Source of the DNA: Aliiroseovarius halocynthiae
Lineage (GTDB): Bacteria > Pseudomonadota > Alphaproteobacteria > Rhodobacterales > Rhodobacteraceae
DNA: 64,000 bases
Direction of reading: 5' to 3'
Assembly: GCF_007004645.1 (NCBI RefSeq)
Contig: NZ_ML660019.1
Span: 702,437 to 766,436, forward strand
Each line of letters opens with the position of its first letter. Position 1 is the first letter of the stretch. The position numbers were made by a program, and so were the translations under genes. Positions 26,035-34,183 of this stretch are shown piece by piece. Under the pieces are notes generated by a model. The model was not told the origin of the DNA, did not search any database, and was given only the letters and a program-made list of their open reading frames with translations.

Positions 26035-26985
26035 ATGAATTCACTAATGAAGAAACTTGCTCTTGCCACTGCCGTTGCTGCCGCACCATTGATGGCAGCG
26101 ACGACAGCGTCGGCAGATGGTGAGAAATATATTCTGGTCAGCCACGCACCTGACAGCGACAGCTGGTGGAACACCATCAAGAACGGCATCGCGCTGGCCG
26201 GTGATCAGATGGGCGTTGAAGTTGAATACCGCAACCCGCCCACCGGCGACCTTGCCGATATGGCGCGGATCATCGAACAGGCGGCGGCCTCGGGTCCGAA
26301 TGGCATCATCACCACCCTGTCGGACTATGATGTGCTGTCCGGTCCGATTCAGGCTGCGGTCGACAGCGGCGTTGACGTGATCATCATGAACTCGGGCACG
26401 CCAGAGCAGGCGCGCGAAGTGGGGGCTTTGATGTATGTTGGTCAGCCCGAATATGATGCGGGTTACGCCGCTGGTCTGCGTGCCAAAGGCGACGGCGTTG
26501 GATCGTTCCTGTGCGTGAACCACTATATCTCGTCGCCCTCGTCGACCGAGCGTTGCCAAGGCTTCGCGGACGGTCTGGGTGTGGATCTGGGCAATCAGAT
26601 GATCGACTCGGGTCAAGACCCGTCGGAAATCAAAAACAAGGTTCTGGCCTATCTGTCGGCCAACCCTGAAACCGATGCAGTTCTGACGCTGGGCCCAACA
26701 TCGGCTGACCCGACGCTGCTGGCGCTGGATGAAAACGGCTTGGCCGGAGACATCTATTTCGGCACGTTTGATCTGGGCGAAGAGATCGTGAAGGGCATCA
26801 AGGCGGGCACCATCAACTGGGGCATCGACCAGCAACCTTTCCTGCAGGCCTATCTGCCGGTTGTCGTTCTGACGAACTATCACCGCTATGGTGTGCTTCC
26901 GGGCAACAACATCAACTCGGGTCCCGGTTTCGTGACCGCTGATGGTCTGGAACTGGTCGAGAAATTCGCAGGCGAATATCGCTAA
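26035..26985 (+). CDS. Sugar/inositol ABC transporter substrate-binding protein
   Basis: 316-residue periplasmic binding protein of the ribose/inositol type (Peripla_BP_4). The signal peptide covers about residues 1-25 (cleavage near TTASA-DG). Mature features include YILVSHAPDSDSWWNTIKNG and ANPETDAVLTLGPTSADPTL. GGGAGG precedes the ATG at 26035. First gene of binding protein-permease-ATPase, under the palindromic operator. Inositol as ligand is inferred from regulon membership; a related sugar is possible. Confidence 0.9.
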   Translation: MNSLMKKLALATAVAAAPLMAATTASADGEKYILVSHAPDSDSWWNTIKNGIALAGDQMGVEVEYRNPPTGDLADMARIIEQAAASGPNGIITTLSDYDVLSGPIQAAVDSGVDVIIMNSGTPEQAREVGALMYVGQPEYDAGYAAGLRAKGDGVGSFLCVNHYISSPSSTERCQGFADGLGVDLGNQMIDSGQDPSEIKNKVLAYLSANPETDAVLTLGPTSADPTLLALDENGLAGDIYFGTFDLGEEIVKGIKAGTINWGIDQQPFLQAYLPVVVLTNYHRYGVLPGNNINSGPGFVTADGLELVEKFAGEYR

Positions 26986-27065
26986 ACCTCTCCCAACTGG
27001 GCGGCCGACGGATACTGGCCGCCCTTTTTCCATCCTTTCTTATCTCTGCGGAAAGAGGCGCACAC

Positions 27066-28187
27066 ATGTCTGACGCACAAAACACCGCCACGGCGGACGA
27101 GCGTATCAAGTCCCGTTCGCGACTGCGCGAAGCGATGATCCGGCCCGAGCTGGGCGGTATGATCGGCACCGCCATCGTGTTCACCCTGTTCTTCTTGTTT
27201 GCTTTTGACAGCGGCATGTTCTCGTCGAAGGGCGTATTGAACTGGAGCCAAGTCTCGGCGCAGTTCATGATCATCGCTGTGGGCGCGTGTCTGTTGATGA
27301 TCGCAGGCGAATTTGACCTGTCTGTCGGCTCGATGATCGGCTTTGCGGGCATGATGATTGCCATCTTTTCGGTCACTTTGGGCTGGCCCGTCTGGATGGC
27401 CATCATCGTGACCTTCATTCTGTGCACCGCCTTAGGCGCGGTGAACGGGTTCATTGTGATCCGCACGGGGCTGCCAAGCTTCATCGTGACGCTGGCTTTC
27501 CTGTTCATCCTGCGCGGCTTCACCATATATTTCCCGCAAACGATCGAGCGCAAAACCATCATCGGCGGCATCTCGGATGCGGCAGAAGGCGATTGGTTGG
27601 CTGGCGTGTTCGGTGGTAAGGTCTTCCAAGGGTTTTTTGTCTGGCTGGGCGATATGGGCTGGATCGAGACATTCTCGCGCGGGTCGCGTGAAGGGCAGCC
27701 AGTGGTTGACGGCATCCCGATGTTGATCGTCTGGGCCATCATTCTGGTTATCGTTGGACACATCCTGCTGACCAAAACCCAGTTCGGCAACTGGATCTTT
27801 GCAGCTGGCGGCGACGCCGAGGCCGCAAGGAACTCGGGCGTGCCGGTGAATCGCGTGAAGATCCTGATGTTCATGTTCACGGCCTTTTGCGCCACCGTAT
27901 TCGCAACCTGTCAGGTGATGGAATTCGGGTCTGCTGGTGCGGATCGTGGTTTGCTGAAAGAATTCGAGGCCATCATTGCCGTGGTGATCGGCGGCGCGCT
28001 TTTGACGGGTGGCTATGGCTCGGTCATTGGGGCGGCGTTGGGCGCGCTCATCTTTGGTGTCGTGCAGCAGGGCCTGTTCTTTGCGGGCGTCGAAAGTTCG
28101 CTGTTCCGCGTGTTCCTGGGGCTGATCCTGTTGGCCGCTGTGATCCTGAACACCTATGTCCGCCGCATGATCACTGGGGAGCGTTGA
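27066..28187 (+). CDS. Sugar/inositol ABC transporter permease
   Basis: 373-residue RbsC-like permease with eight to ten membrane helices and the conserved EAA-like loop region AAGGDAEAARNSGVPVNRVK near residue 245 that contacts the ATPase. The central segment around residues 155-215 (EGDWLAGVFGGKV ... ETFSRGSREGQP) enlarges it over minimal RbsC (about 320 residues). The stop codon is separated by one base from the ATPase gene start. Confidence 0.92.
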   Translation: MSDAQNTATADERIKSRSRLREAMIRPELGGMIGTAIVFTLFFLFAFDSGMFSSKGVLNWSQVSAQFMIIAVGACLLMIAGEFDLSVGSMIGFAGMMIAIFSVTLGWPVWMAIIVTFILCTALGAVNGFIVIRTGLPSFIVTLAFLFILRGFTIYFPQTIERKTIIGGISDAAEGDWLAGVFGGKVFQGFFVWLGDMGWIETFSRGSREGQPVVDGIPMLIVWAIILVIVGHILLTKTQFGNWIFAAGGDAEAARNSGVPVNRVKILMFMFTAFCATVFATCQVMEFGSAGADRGLLKEFEAIIAVVIGGALLTGGYGSVIGAALGALIFGVVQQGLFFAGVESSLFRVFLGLILLAAVILNTYVRRMITGER

Positions 28188-28188
28188 T

Positions 28189-29007
28189 ATGACCGAAGAT
28201 ACCAAATTCCACCATGGTGATCCGGCGCCATCCGAGCCGATCATCCGTATGACCAACATCGAAAAGCACTTCGGATCGGTAATTGCATTGGCCGGTGTGT
28301 CCGTCGATGTGCATCCGGGCGAATGTCACTGTCTGTTGGGTGATAACGGTGCGGGCAAGTCGACCTTCATCAAGACCATGTCGGGCGTGCACAAACCCAC
28401 AGCGGGCGAGATCTTTTTCGAAGGGCAGCCGATGCATTTCGAAGATCCCCGCGACGCGATTGCTGCGGGAATTGCGACCGTGCACCAGCATCTGGCGATG
28501 ATCCCGCTGATGTCGGTCAGCCGCAATTTCTTCATGGGGAACGAGCCGGTGCGCAAGGTGCTGGGTATGTCGTTCTTTGATCATGACCACGCCAACGAGG
28601 TCACGATGGAAGAGATGCGCAAGATGGGCATCAACCTGCGTGGCCCCGATCAGGCTGTGGGTACATTGTCGGGCGGTGAGCGCCAGACCGTCGCCATCGC
28701 CCGCGCGGTACATTTCGGTGCGAAGGTACTGATTTTGGACGAGCCGACCTCGGCCCTTGGGGTGCGCCAGACGGCCAACGTATTGGCGACCATCGACAAA
28801 GTACGCAAACAGGGTATCGGCGTTGTGTTCATTACGCATAACGTACGTCACGCAATGGCGGTTGGGGACCGATTTACCGTGCTGAACCGCGGTCAGACAC
28901 TTGGTACGGCCATGCGCGGCGAGATCTCGCAGGAAGAGCTGCAGGACCTGATGGCCGGTGGACAAGAGCTGGTCAAGCTGGAGGGGAGCTTGGCAGGCAC
29001 CGTCTGA
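28189..29007 (+). CDS. Sugar/inositol ABC transporter ATP-binding protein
   Basis: 272-residue ATPase with a single nucleotide-binding domain: Walker A GDNGAGKST near residue 52, signature LSGGERQTVAIAR, Walker B VLILDEPTSALG. RbsA-type ATPases usually carry two domains (about 500 residues); this is the half-size FrcA-like form, which must dimerise. The stop codon is followed after about 20 bases by a terminator. Confidence 0.92.
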   Translation: MTEDTKFHHGDPAPSEPIIRMTNIEKHFGSVIALAGVSVDVHPGECHCLLGDNGAGKSTFIKTMSGVHKPTAGEIFFEGQPMHFEDPRDAIAAGIATVHQHLAMIPLMSVSRNFFMGNEPVRKVLGMSFFDHDHANEVTMEEMRKMGINLRGPDQAVGTLSGGERQTVAIARAVHFGAKVLILDEPTSALGVRQTANVLATIDKVRKQGIGVVFITHNVRHAMAVGDRFTVLNRGQTLGTAMRGEISQEELQDLMAGGQELVKLEGSLAGTV

Positions 29008-29027
29008 ACTGCTGCAATGTACGTGCG

Positions 29028-29057
29028 AAACCCGTCGGCTGTGGCTGGCGGGTTTTT
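29028..29057 (+). terminator. Terminator of the inositol transporter operon
   Basis: Seven-base-pair stem AAACCCG/CGGGTTT with a GC-rich 14-base loop, continuing into TT on the exit side, located 21 bases after the ATPase stop. Confidence 0.65.
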
Positions 29058-29118
29058 CGTTTATTCAGGTGGGAAAGTGGCGGCCCCACCGCGACCGTCG
29101 GGGTCTGAATTCCCGAGG

Positions 29119-29134
29119 ACCTGTATATACAGGT
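29119..29134. promoter_or_regulatory. Isolated 16-base perfect palindrome
   Basis: ACCTGTATATACAGGT is fully self-complementary and lies in the otherwise featureless 268-base gap between the transporter terminator and mmcB (29058-29325). It could be an operator for an unidentified regulator or a small hairpin. Apart from this and the SOS box at the right end, nothing else was recognised in the gap. Confidence 0.35.
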
Positions 29135-29290
29135 GGGCGCCGGGTAAGTGGACCACGGCCCAAACAGAGCCAGCTCCCTCGGAATTGCTTAAGGCCACCG
29201 GAATTTTACCCGCATGTGACGCGAAGGGCAGAAGCCGCCTTGGCCTAAATAGGCGCGGGGCCGCCTGTGTGCAAGGGTGCGTGCGCTCCA

Positions 29291-29315
29291 TTGACAATTT
29301 GTTCACCAAATGTTC
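29291..29315 (+). promoter_or_regulatory. SOS (LexA) box and -35 element of mmcB
   Basis: TTGACA at 29291-29296 is a good -35 box. It is followed by GTTC-ACCAAAT-GTTC at 29301-29315, an exact match to the direct-repeat GTTC-N7-GTTC LexA box known in alphaproteobacteria. It ends 11 bases before the mmcB start codon, so bound LexA would block the promoter. Confidence 0.8.
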
Positions 29316-29325
29316 GATTGACGTC

Positions 29326-29784
29326 ATGACCACTTCAGACACGAATTTGATGCCCGGACAATTGCTGGCGCGCGGCGTGTGCCGCCATATGCTGAGCCAC
29401 GGTTTTGTCACCGTGGAAGAGCTGGTGCCGACGCGTGGGCTGCGTGTGGATGTGATGGCGCTGGGTCCGAAGGGCGAAATCTGGGTGATCGAATGCAAGT
29501 CCTCGCGCGTGGACTTCACGTCGGACAACAAATGGCAGGGGTATCTGGAGTGGTGCGATCGTTACTTCTGGGCGGTTGATTCTGATTTCCCGACCGAGCT
29601 GTTGCCGGACGATACCGGGCTGATCATCGCAGACAGTTATGACGCCGAGATCATGCGCATGGGGCCGGAAGACAAGCTGGCGCCGGCCCGGCGCAAAGTG
29701 ATGGTGCAGAAATTTGCGACCCATGCCGCGCGCCGGTTACAGGGCTTTCGCGATCCCGGCGTGGCGGCTTTGGTCAACGTCTAG
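29326..29784 (+). CDS. mmcB: MmcB family DNA repair protein
   Basis: 152-residue protein of the MmcB family, SOS-induced and linked to DNA damage tolerance in Caulobacter. It has a restriction-endonuclease-like (PD-(D/E)XK) core: RVDVMALGPKGEIWVIECK, with Asp, Glu and Lys in the expected spacing. The start ATG at 29326 (MTTSDTN) is favoured because the SOS box and promoter sit just upstream; the frame is open further upstream without signals. Confidence 0.85.
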   Translation: MTTSDTNLMPGQLLARGVCRHMLSHGFVTVEELVPTRGLRVDVMALGPKGEIWVIECKSSRVDFTSDNKWQGYLEWCDRYFWAVDSDFPTELLPDDTGLIIADSYDAEIMRMGPEDKLAPARRKVMVQKFATHAARRLQGFRDPGVAALVNV

Positions 29785-29789
29785 AACCG

Positions 29790-29996
29790 CTATTTCTTCG
29801 ACTTGGCACCGTCAGCCAATGCGCGGGCTTGTTTGGCAGCGGTCAGCAGTTCTTCTGCGATTTCCTCGGCCTCTTCCGGTTCGAAATCCATTGGCAGTTC
29901 CACGCCGCCACCTTCGACATATAGGCGCACCATGCCGATCGAGGTTGGTCCGATCTGAAGGTTAGCGTCGATGTTACTTTCGTCGTTGATGCCCAT
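29790..29996 (-). CDS. Conserved small protein, probably DUF6324 family
   Basis: 68-residue acidic protein starting MGINDESNIDANLQIG, with a helical EEAEEIAEELLTAAKQA stretch and a Lys-rich end. I recall it as a small conserved Rhodobacterales family (DUF6324) of unknown function; this family name is from memory. Start ATG at 29996 with GGAGG upstream. It converges with mmcB, with five bases between stops. Confidence 0.78.
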   Translation of the reverse strand: MGINDESNIDANLQIGPTSIGMVRLYVEGGGVELPMDFEPEEAEEIAEELLTAAKQARALADGAKSKK

Positions 29997-30102
29997 GTGC
30001 GGCCTCCTGAAATCCTTCTGATCGGGTTAGTGCGCTTTCGTGCATTTTTCAACCCGCGACCTCTTGCAATGCCCCGCAGGTGGGGGTAAACGCATCCGGC
30101 GT

Positions 30103-30179
30103 GCCGACATAGCTCAGTAGGTTAGAGCGCTTGATTGTGGATCAAGAGGTCCCCCGTTCGAGCCGGGGTGTCGGTACCA
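30103..30179 (+). tRNA. tRNA-His (anticodon GUG)
   Basis: 77-base cloverleaf: acceptor GCCGACA/TGTCGGT, D stem GCTC/GAGC, anticodon stem-loop CTTGATTGTGGATCAAG with GTG, T arm CCCCG-TTCGAGC-CGGGG, CCA encoded. Discriminator A73 and a G1:U72 pair are present, and the usual G-1:C73 pair is missing. This is the unusual tRNA-His type reported for a clade of alphaproteobacteria. Confidence 0.97.
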
Positions 30180-30205
30180 TCTCTTCCCCCTCACCGAAAT
30201 TCAGA

Positions 30206-30535
30206 TCAGCGGATTGCAATGCGTTTTTGCAGTTGTCCGTCAACGCCATAAATCAGTATCTCGTTGCCCGAAACAATGCCGATCCAGTCGCGACCCATGG
30301 TGACGGCTTCAGCGCTAACGCCGTCTGGCAGCGTGATTTGGTCGGGCAGCGCAAGGGGGGTGAAGCCCGGCGTGGTTTGGTTAAGCTTCATCACGACCAC
30401 TGTGATCAGCACGATCATCCCCAGAATCGTTGCCACTGTCATTGCCGTGACAATCGTTTTCAGATAGCGCACGGTGCCAAGGCCCACGCTATCCTCAAGG
30501 GCTTCGTCCAGTTCCTGTTCAGGAGTTTTGTCCAT
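30206..30535 (-). CDS. Small membrane protein, probably DUF6476 family
   Basis: 109-residue protein with an acidic N-terminus (MDKTPEQELDEALED), one membrane helix near residues 28-50 (VTAMTVATILGMIVLITVVV) and an extracytoplasmic beta-rich tail (VTMGRDWIGIVSGNEILIYG). Function unknown; the DUF6476 name is from memory. The start ATG at 30535 shares bases with the divergent rluD start (CATG), each with its own ribosome site (GAGGT here). Confidence 0.8.
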   Translation of the reverse strand: MDKTPEQELDEALEDSVGLGTVRYLKTIVTAMTVATILGMIVLITVVVMKLNQTTPGFTPLALPDQITLPDGVSAEAVTMGRDWIGIVSGNEILIYGVDGQLQKRIAIR

Positions 30536-31568
30536 GTCTACCTCGCACCGGATTGTCCGGGTCATCATAGTCGAGAACCCGCCCAAGCGTCTTGATAAGG
30601 CGATTGCGCGCGATGTGCCAGAGGAAGCAAACCTGTCGCGGTCCCGTTTGGCCAAGCTGATCGCGGAAGGTGCCGTCACGATGGGTGGACAGGTGATGGA
30701 TGACCCGCGCGCCAAGCTGGCCGAAGGGGACGAGTTAGAGATCCGCGTGCCCGAAGCGAATGAAAGCCATATCGGCCCCGAGGATATTCCGCTGGATATC
30801 GTTTATGAAGATGACGACCTGATTGTTGTGAACAAACCTGCGGGTATGGTTGTGCATCCCGCGCCGGGCACGCCGACTGGGACTTTGGTGAATGCTTTGT
30901 TGCATCACTTTGGTGGCAACCTGTCGGGCGTCGGCGGGGAAAAGCGCCCCGGTATCGTACATCGGATCGACAAAGATACCTCGGGCCTGCTGGTGGTTGC
31001 AAAATCGGACGCTGCCCATCACGGTCTGGCCAAGCAATTCGAAGCCCATACGGCCGAGCGTCACTATCTGGCGGTCACGCACGGTGCGCCGGATCAGGCG
31101 GACCCGCGACTGGGGGGCATTAAGGGGACGAGCTTTGAGAAAGGCAATATCCTGAAGATCACCACGCAATTGGCGCGGCACAAAACGGATCGCCAAAGGC
31201 AGGCGGTGCTGTTTTCGGGCGGACGTCATGCGGTGACGCGAGCGCGGATCTTGGAAAGTTTTGGTACGCCTGCGCAGGCCGCGCTGATTGAATGCTGGCT
31301 TGAAACCGGGCGAACCCACCAAATCCGCGTACATATGGCGCATGCAGGTCATGGCCTGATTGGTGACCCCACCTATGGCGGTCGGCGCAAACTAAATGTG
31401 AAAGTGGTTGGTCCCGACGCCGTTGAGGCTGCGCGCACCTTCCCACGTCAGGCGCTGCATGCAGCGACGCTTGGGTTTGCGCATCCGGTCACAGGTGAAA
31501 AACTCAGCTTTGAAGCACCGATCCCTGACGATATGCTTAGCCTAATTGAAACCCTGCGTGCGGGCTGA
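30534..31568 (+). CDS. rluD: Ribosomal large-subunit pseudouridine synthase RluD (RluA family)
   Basis: Isomerises uridines in 23S rRNA to pseudouridine. 344 residues: N-terminal S4 RNA-binding domain (RLDKAIARDVPE, LSRSRLAKLIAEGAV) and catalytic domain with the HRIDKDTSGLLVVAK motif carrying the catalytic Asp near residue 145. Start ATG at 30534 with AGGAG eight bases upstream; an earlier in-frame ATG at 30474 reads into the divergent gene. RluD is preferred over RluC because of size and the rpoH neighbourhood. Confidence 0.9.
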   Translation: MSTSHRIVRVIIVENPPKRLDKAIARDVPEEANLSRSRLAKLIAEGAVTMGGQVMDDPRAKLAEGDELEIRVPEANESHIGPEDIPLDIVYEDDDLIVVNKPAGMVVHPAPGTPTGTLVNALLHHFGGNLSGVGGEKRPGIVHRIDKDTSGLLVVAKSDAAHHGLAKQFEAHTAERHYLAVTHGAPDQADPRLGGIKGTSFEKGNILKITTQLARHKTDRQRQAVLFSGGRHAVTRARILESFGTPAQAALIECWLETGRTHQIRVHMAHAGHGLIGDPTYGGRRKLNVKVVGPDAVEAARTFPRQALHAATLGFAHPVTGEKLSFEAPIPDDMLSLIETLRAG

Positions 31569-31601
31569 AGCTTGCGCGTAATGCGCGAGGTAGGGCCGGG
31601 T

Positions 31602-33050
31602 ATGTTTGAGATTACTTGGGCGGCCAGCTGGGGCAGCACATGGGCAGTCCTTCTGGTGCTGTTGGACATCGCAACAATTGCGCGTGCGGTAACGCGGGAA
31701 CATCGTTCGGCTGCGTCACGTCTGGCGTGGGTGGTGGTGATTATGTCCCTGCCGCTTGTGGGTGTCATCGCCTATTTCTTCTTGGGGGACACAAGCGCAG
31801 ATCGGCGATCAGAAAAGAAACTCAAGGACTTGCGACGTGAGCTTCCCAAGCGCCCCAAAGGGAATTTGCCCCAGCCCGAGCTACCTTTGCTATACCGGCA
31901 GTCCTTTGCACGGGCGGCATCGGTCAATGGGTTTCAACCCGTGGCGGGCAATCACGCCAAGATCACGACGGACAGCAATGAAAGCATAGATTGGCTGATT
32001 TCTGATATCGATGCTGCACGTGATCATGTGCATCTGCTGTTCTATATCTGGTTGACCGATCACAACGGAACCCGTGTCGCCGAGGCGCTGATGCGGGCCG
32101 TGGCGCGCGGGGTGACCTGTCGGGTCATCGTCGACGGGCTGGGCTCGCGTGGGTTGCTGGCTGATCCGTTGTGGAAATCCATGCAAGAGGCGGGTGTTGA
32201 AACCGTCGTGGCCTTCGCGTTCCGGTTCGCTCCGCTTGCTGCATTTTTCCGTCGCCTCGATATTCGCAATCACCGCAAAATCATCGTGATCGACCATGAT
32301 ACGACCTTTGTTGGCAGTCAGAATTGTGCCGATGCCGCGTTTTTGGTGAAGCGAAAGTTCGCGCCTTGGGTCGATATCATGCTGCGCGTCACTGGACCTG
32401 TCGCATGGCAGTCGCAACGGCTTTTTGTCTCGGACTGGATGGTGAATGGCGGGATGGACATATCGTCGGTTCTGCACCGTGCGCCCCCGCTGCCTGAAGG
32501 CGGATTTCCAGCCGTCGTGGCCGGGACAGGGCCCAATATAAGCGTGCAGGGCGTTCCGGATATGGCGCAGATGCTTCTGGCCTCGGCGCAGGACGAGGTG
32601 GTGATCACCACACCCTATTACGTACCGTCCGAGGCGTTGCAGCAGCAGATTTGTGCAACCGCGGTGCGCGGGGTTCGGGTGCGGCTGAACGTGCCGGCTA
32701 ACAATGACAGCCATATTGTGGGATTTGCCTCGCGCAGTTTCTACCGCGCACTTTTGAAAGCCGGTGTCGAGATCCACGAATTCCAGCCGGGCCTTTTACA
32801 TGCCAAGATCCTGACTGTGGACGGGCAGGCAGCCTTGGTTGGGTCGGCCAATCTGGACCGGCGCAGTTTTGATTTGAACTATGAAAACAGCATGATGCTG
32901 GCGGACCCGGACACCGTCGGCGCGATTGTCGCCAAGCAAAAGATGTTCCTTAACGCCTCGCTTTCGGTTTCGCGCAAGAAGGTTGAAAACTGGTCTGTGC
33001 CACGCCGCGTACTGATCAACGGGGTCGGTATGATGGCGCCGCTGCTGTAA
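31602..33050 (+). CDS. cls: Cardiolipin synthase (phospholipase D family)
   Basis: Membrane enzyme joining phosphatidylglycerol units to cardiolipin. About 482 residues: two N-terminal membrane helices (WAVLLVLLDIATIARAV; LAWVVVIMSLPLVGVIAYFF) and two HKD motifs, HRKIIVID near residue 220 and HAKILTVD near 400, each followed by GS(Q/A)N. Start ATG at 31602 with GAGGTAGGG upstream; ATG 31581 and TTG 31572 are in-frame alternatives. Confidence 0.92.
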   Translation: MFEITWAASWGSTWAVLLVLLDIATIARAVTREHRSAASRLAWVVVIMSLPLVGVIAYFFLGDTSADRRSEKKLKDLRRELPKRPKGNLPQPELPLLYRQSFARAASVNGFQPVAGNHAKITTDSNESIDWLISDIDAARDHVHLLFYIWLTDHNGTRVAEALMRAVARGVTCRVIVDGLGSRGLLADPLWKSMQEAGVETVVAFAFRFAPLAAFFRRLDIRNHRKIIVIDHDTTFVGSQNCADAAFLVKRKFAPWVDIMLRVTGPVAWQSQRLFVSDWMVNGGMDISSVLHRAPPLPEGGFPAVVAGTGPNISVQGVPDMAQMLLASAQDEVVITTPYYVPSEALQQQICATAVRGVRVRLNVPANNDSHIVGFASRSFYRALLKAGVEIHEFQPGLLHAKILTVDGQAALVGSANLDRRSFDLNYENSMMLADPDTVGAIVAKQKMFLNASLSVSRKKVENWSVPRRVLINGVGMMAPLL

Positions 33051-33153
33051 TTTGCATTTGCAACTTTCCGCACGACTGCGTGAGGTTATGTGTCATCCTC
33101 TTACAATTGCGCGTAGAGATTCATACTCTGGTAACGAAATTAGACGACACCCT

Positions 33154-33180
33154 CTTGAAAACGACTGTGTAAGGCTTATC
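33154..33180 (+). promoter_or_regulatory. Possible heat-shock (sigma-32) promoter of rpoH
   Basis: CTTGAA at 33154-33159 followed after 15 bases by CTTATC resembles the alphaproteobacterial RpoH promoter pattern, 52 bases before the rpoH start. This would allow autoregulation. The -10 match is weak. Confidence 0.33.
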
Positions 33181-33232
33181 TCGATGTTAAGCCCATAAAC
33201 ATGAGGGAAGCGGACAGGAGACGTTTGCCAAG

Positions 33233-34129
33233 ATGAGTAACTATAAAAATTTACCGGCCCCAACACCAGAAGGCGGATTGAACCGCTATCTTCAAGATAT
33301 CCGGAAGTTCCCAATGTTGGAGCCCGAAGAAGAATACATGCTGGCCAAGCGTTGGGCGGATCATGAAGATCGTGATGCAGCCCACCAGATGGTCAATTCG
33401 CATCTGCGTCTGGCGGCCAAAATTGCCATGGGCTATCGCGGCTATGGTTTGCCGCAGGCCGAGGTGATTTCCGAAGCCAATGTGGGTCTGATGCAGGCTG
33501 TGAAACGCTTTGACCCGGAAAAGGGCTTCCGTTTGGCGACCTATGCGATGTGGTGGATCCGCGCCTCGATTCAGGAATATATCCTGCGGTCTTGGTCGCT
33601 GGTGAAGCTTGGCACGACCTCGGCGCAGAAGAAGCTGTTCTTCAACCTGCGTAAGGCGAAGGCGCGCATTGGTGCGTTGGAAGAAGGTGACCTGCGCCCG
33701 GAAAACGTTCAGAAGATTGCTGAAGATCTGAATGTGACCGAAGAGGAAGTGATTTCCATGAACCGTCGTCTGTCGGGCGGGGATGCGTCGTTGAATGCGA
33801 CCGTGTCCAACGATGGCGAAGGTGCAATGCAATGGCAGGATTGGTTGGAAGACGAGGATGCCGACCAAGCGGGCGACTATGCAGAAACCGACGAGATGAA
33901 TGTCCGTCGCGAGCTGCTGGCACAAGCCATGGACGTTCTGAATGATCGCGAGAAGGACATCCTGACCCAACGCCGTTTGCAGGATAAGCCAGTCACGCTG
34001 GAAGATCTGTCAGGTGTCTATGATGTCAGCCGCGAGCGGATCCGCCAGATCGAAGTGCGTGCTTTTGAAAAGCTGCAAAAGCGCATGCAGGAACTGGCAT
34101 CAGAAAAAGGGTTGCTCGAGCAAGCCTGA
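33233..34129 (+). CDS. rpoH: RNA polymerase sigma-32 factor
   Basis: Heat-shock sigma factor. 298 residues: region 1.2/2 (RYLQDIRKFPMLEPEEEYMLAKRW, HLRLAAKIAMGYRGYGLP, LMQAVKRFDPEKGFRLATYAMWWIRASI), the RpoH-box QKKLFFNLRKAK, and region 4.2 helix-turn-helix (VTLEDLSGVYDVSRERIRQIE). ATG at 33233 follows a GGAGAC site. A strong terminator lies 23 bases after the stop. Many Rhodobacterales carry a second rpoH; only one is in this window. Confidence 0.96.
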   Translation: MSNYKNLPAPTPEGGLNRYLQDIRKFPMLEPEEEYMLAKRWADHEDRDAAHQMVNSHLRLAAKIAMGYRGYGLPQAEVISEANVGLMQAVKRFDPEKGFRLATYAMWWIRASIQEYILRSWSLVKLGTTSAQKKLFFNLRKAKARIGALEEGDLRPENVQKIAEDLNVTEEEVISMNRRLSGGDASLNATVSNDGEGAMQWQDWLEDEDADQAGDYAETDEMNVRRELLAQAMDVLNDREKDILTQRRLQDKPVTLEDLSGVYDVSRERIRQIEVRAFEKLQKRMQELASEKGLLEQA

Positions 34130-34152
34130 TCAAAGCTGCATGAAAAGAACAG

Positions 34153-34183
34153 GGCCCCGAGCATAACGCGCGGGGTCTTTTTT
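34153..34183 (+). terminator. Rho-independent terminator of rpoH
   Basis: Seven-base-pair stem GGCCCCG/CGGGGTC (34153-34159 with 34171-34177, one G-T pair) followed directly by six T residues. It is close enough to the convergent paaX stop codon to serve the left-pointing gene too. Confidence 0.88.

Noticed and set aside
26115-26600. Toxin-antitoxin pair associated with the barstar-like gene
   Set aside because: No barnase-like or other small RNase gene was found near the barstar-like gene or elsewhere in the window, including small frames in this region.
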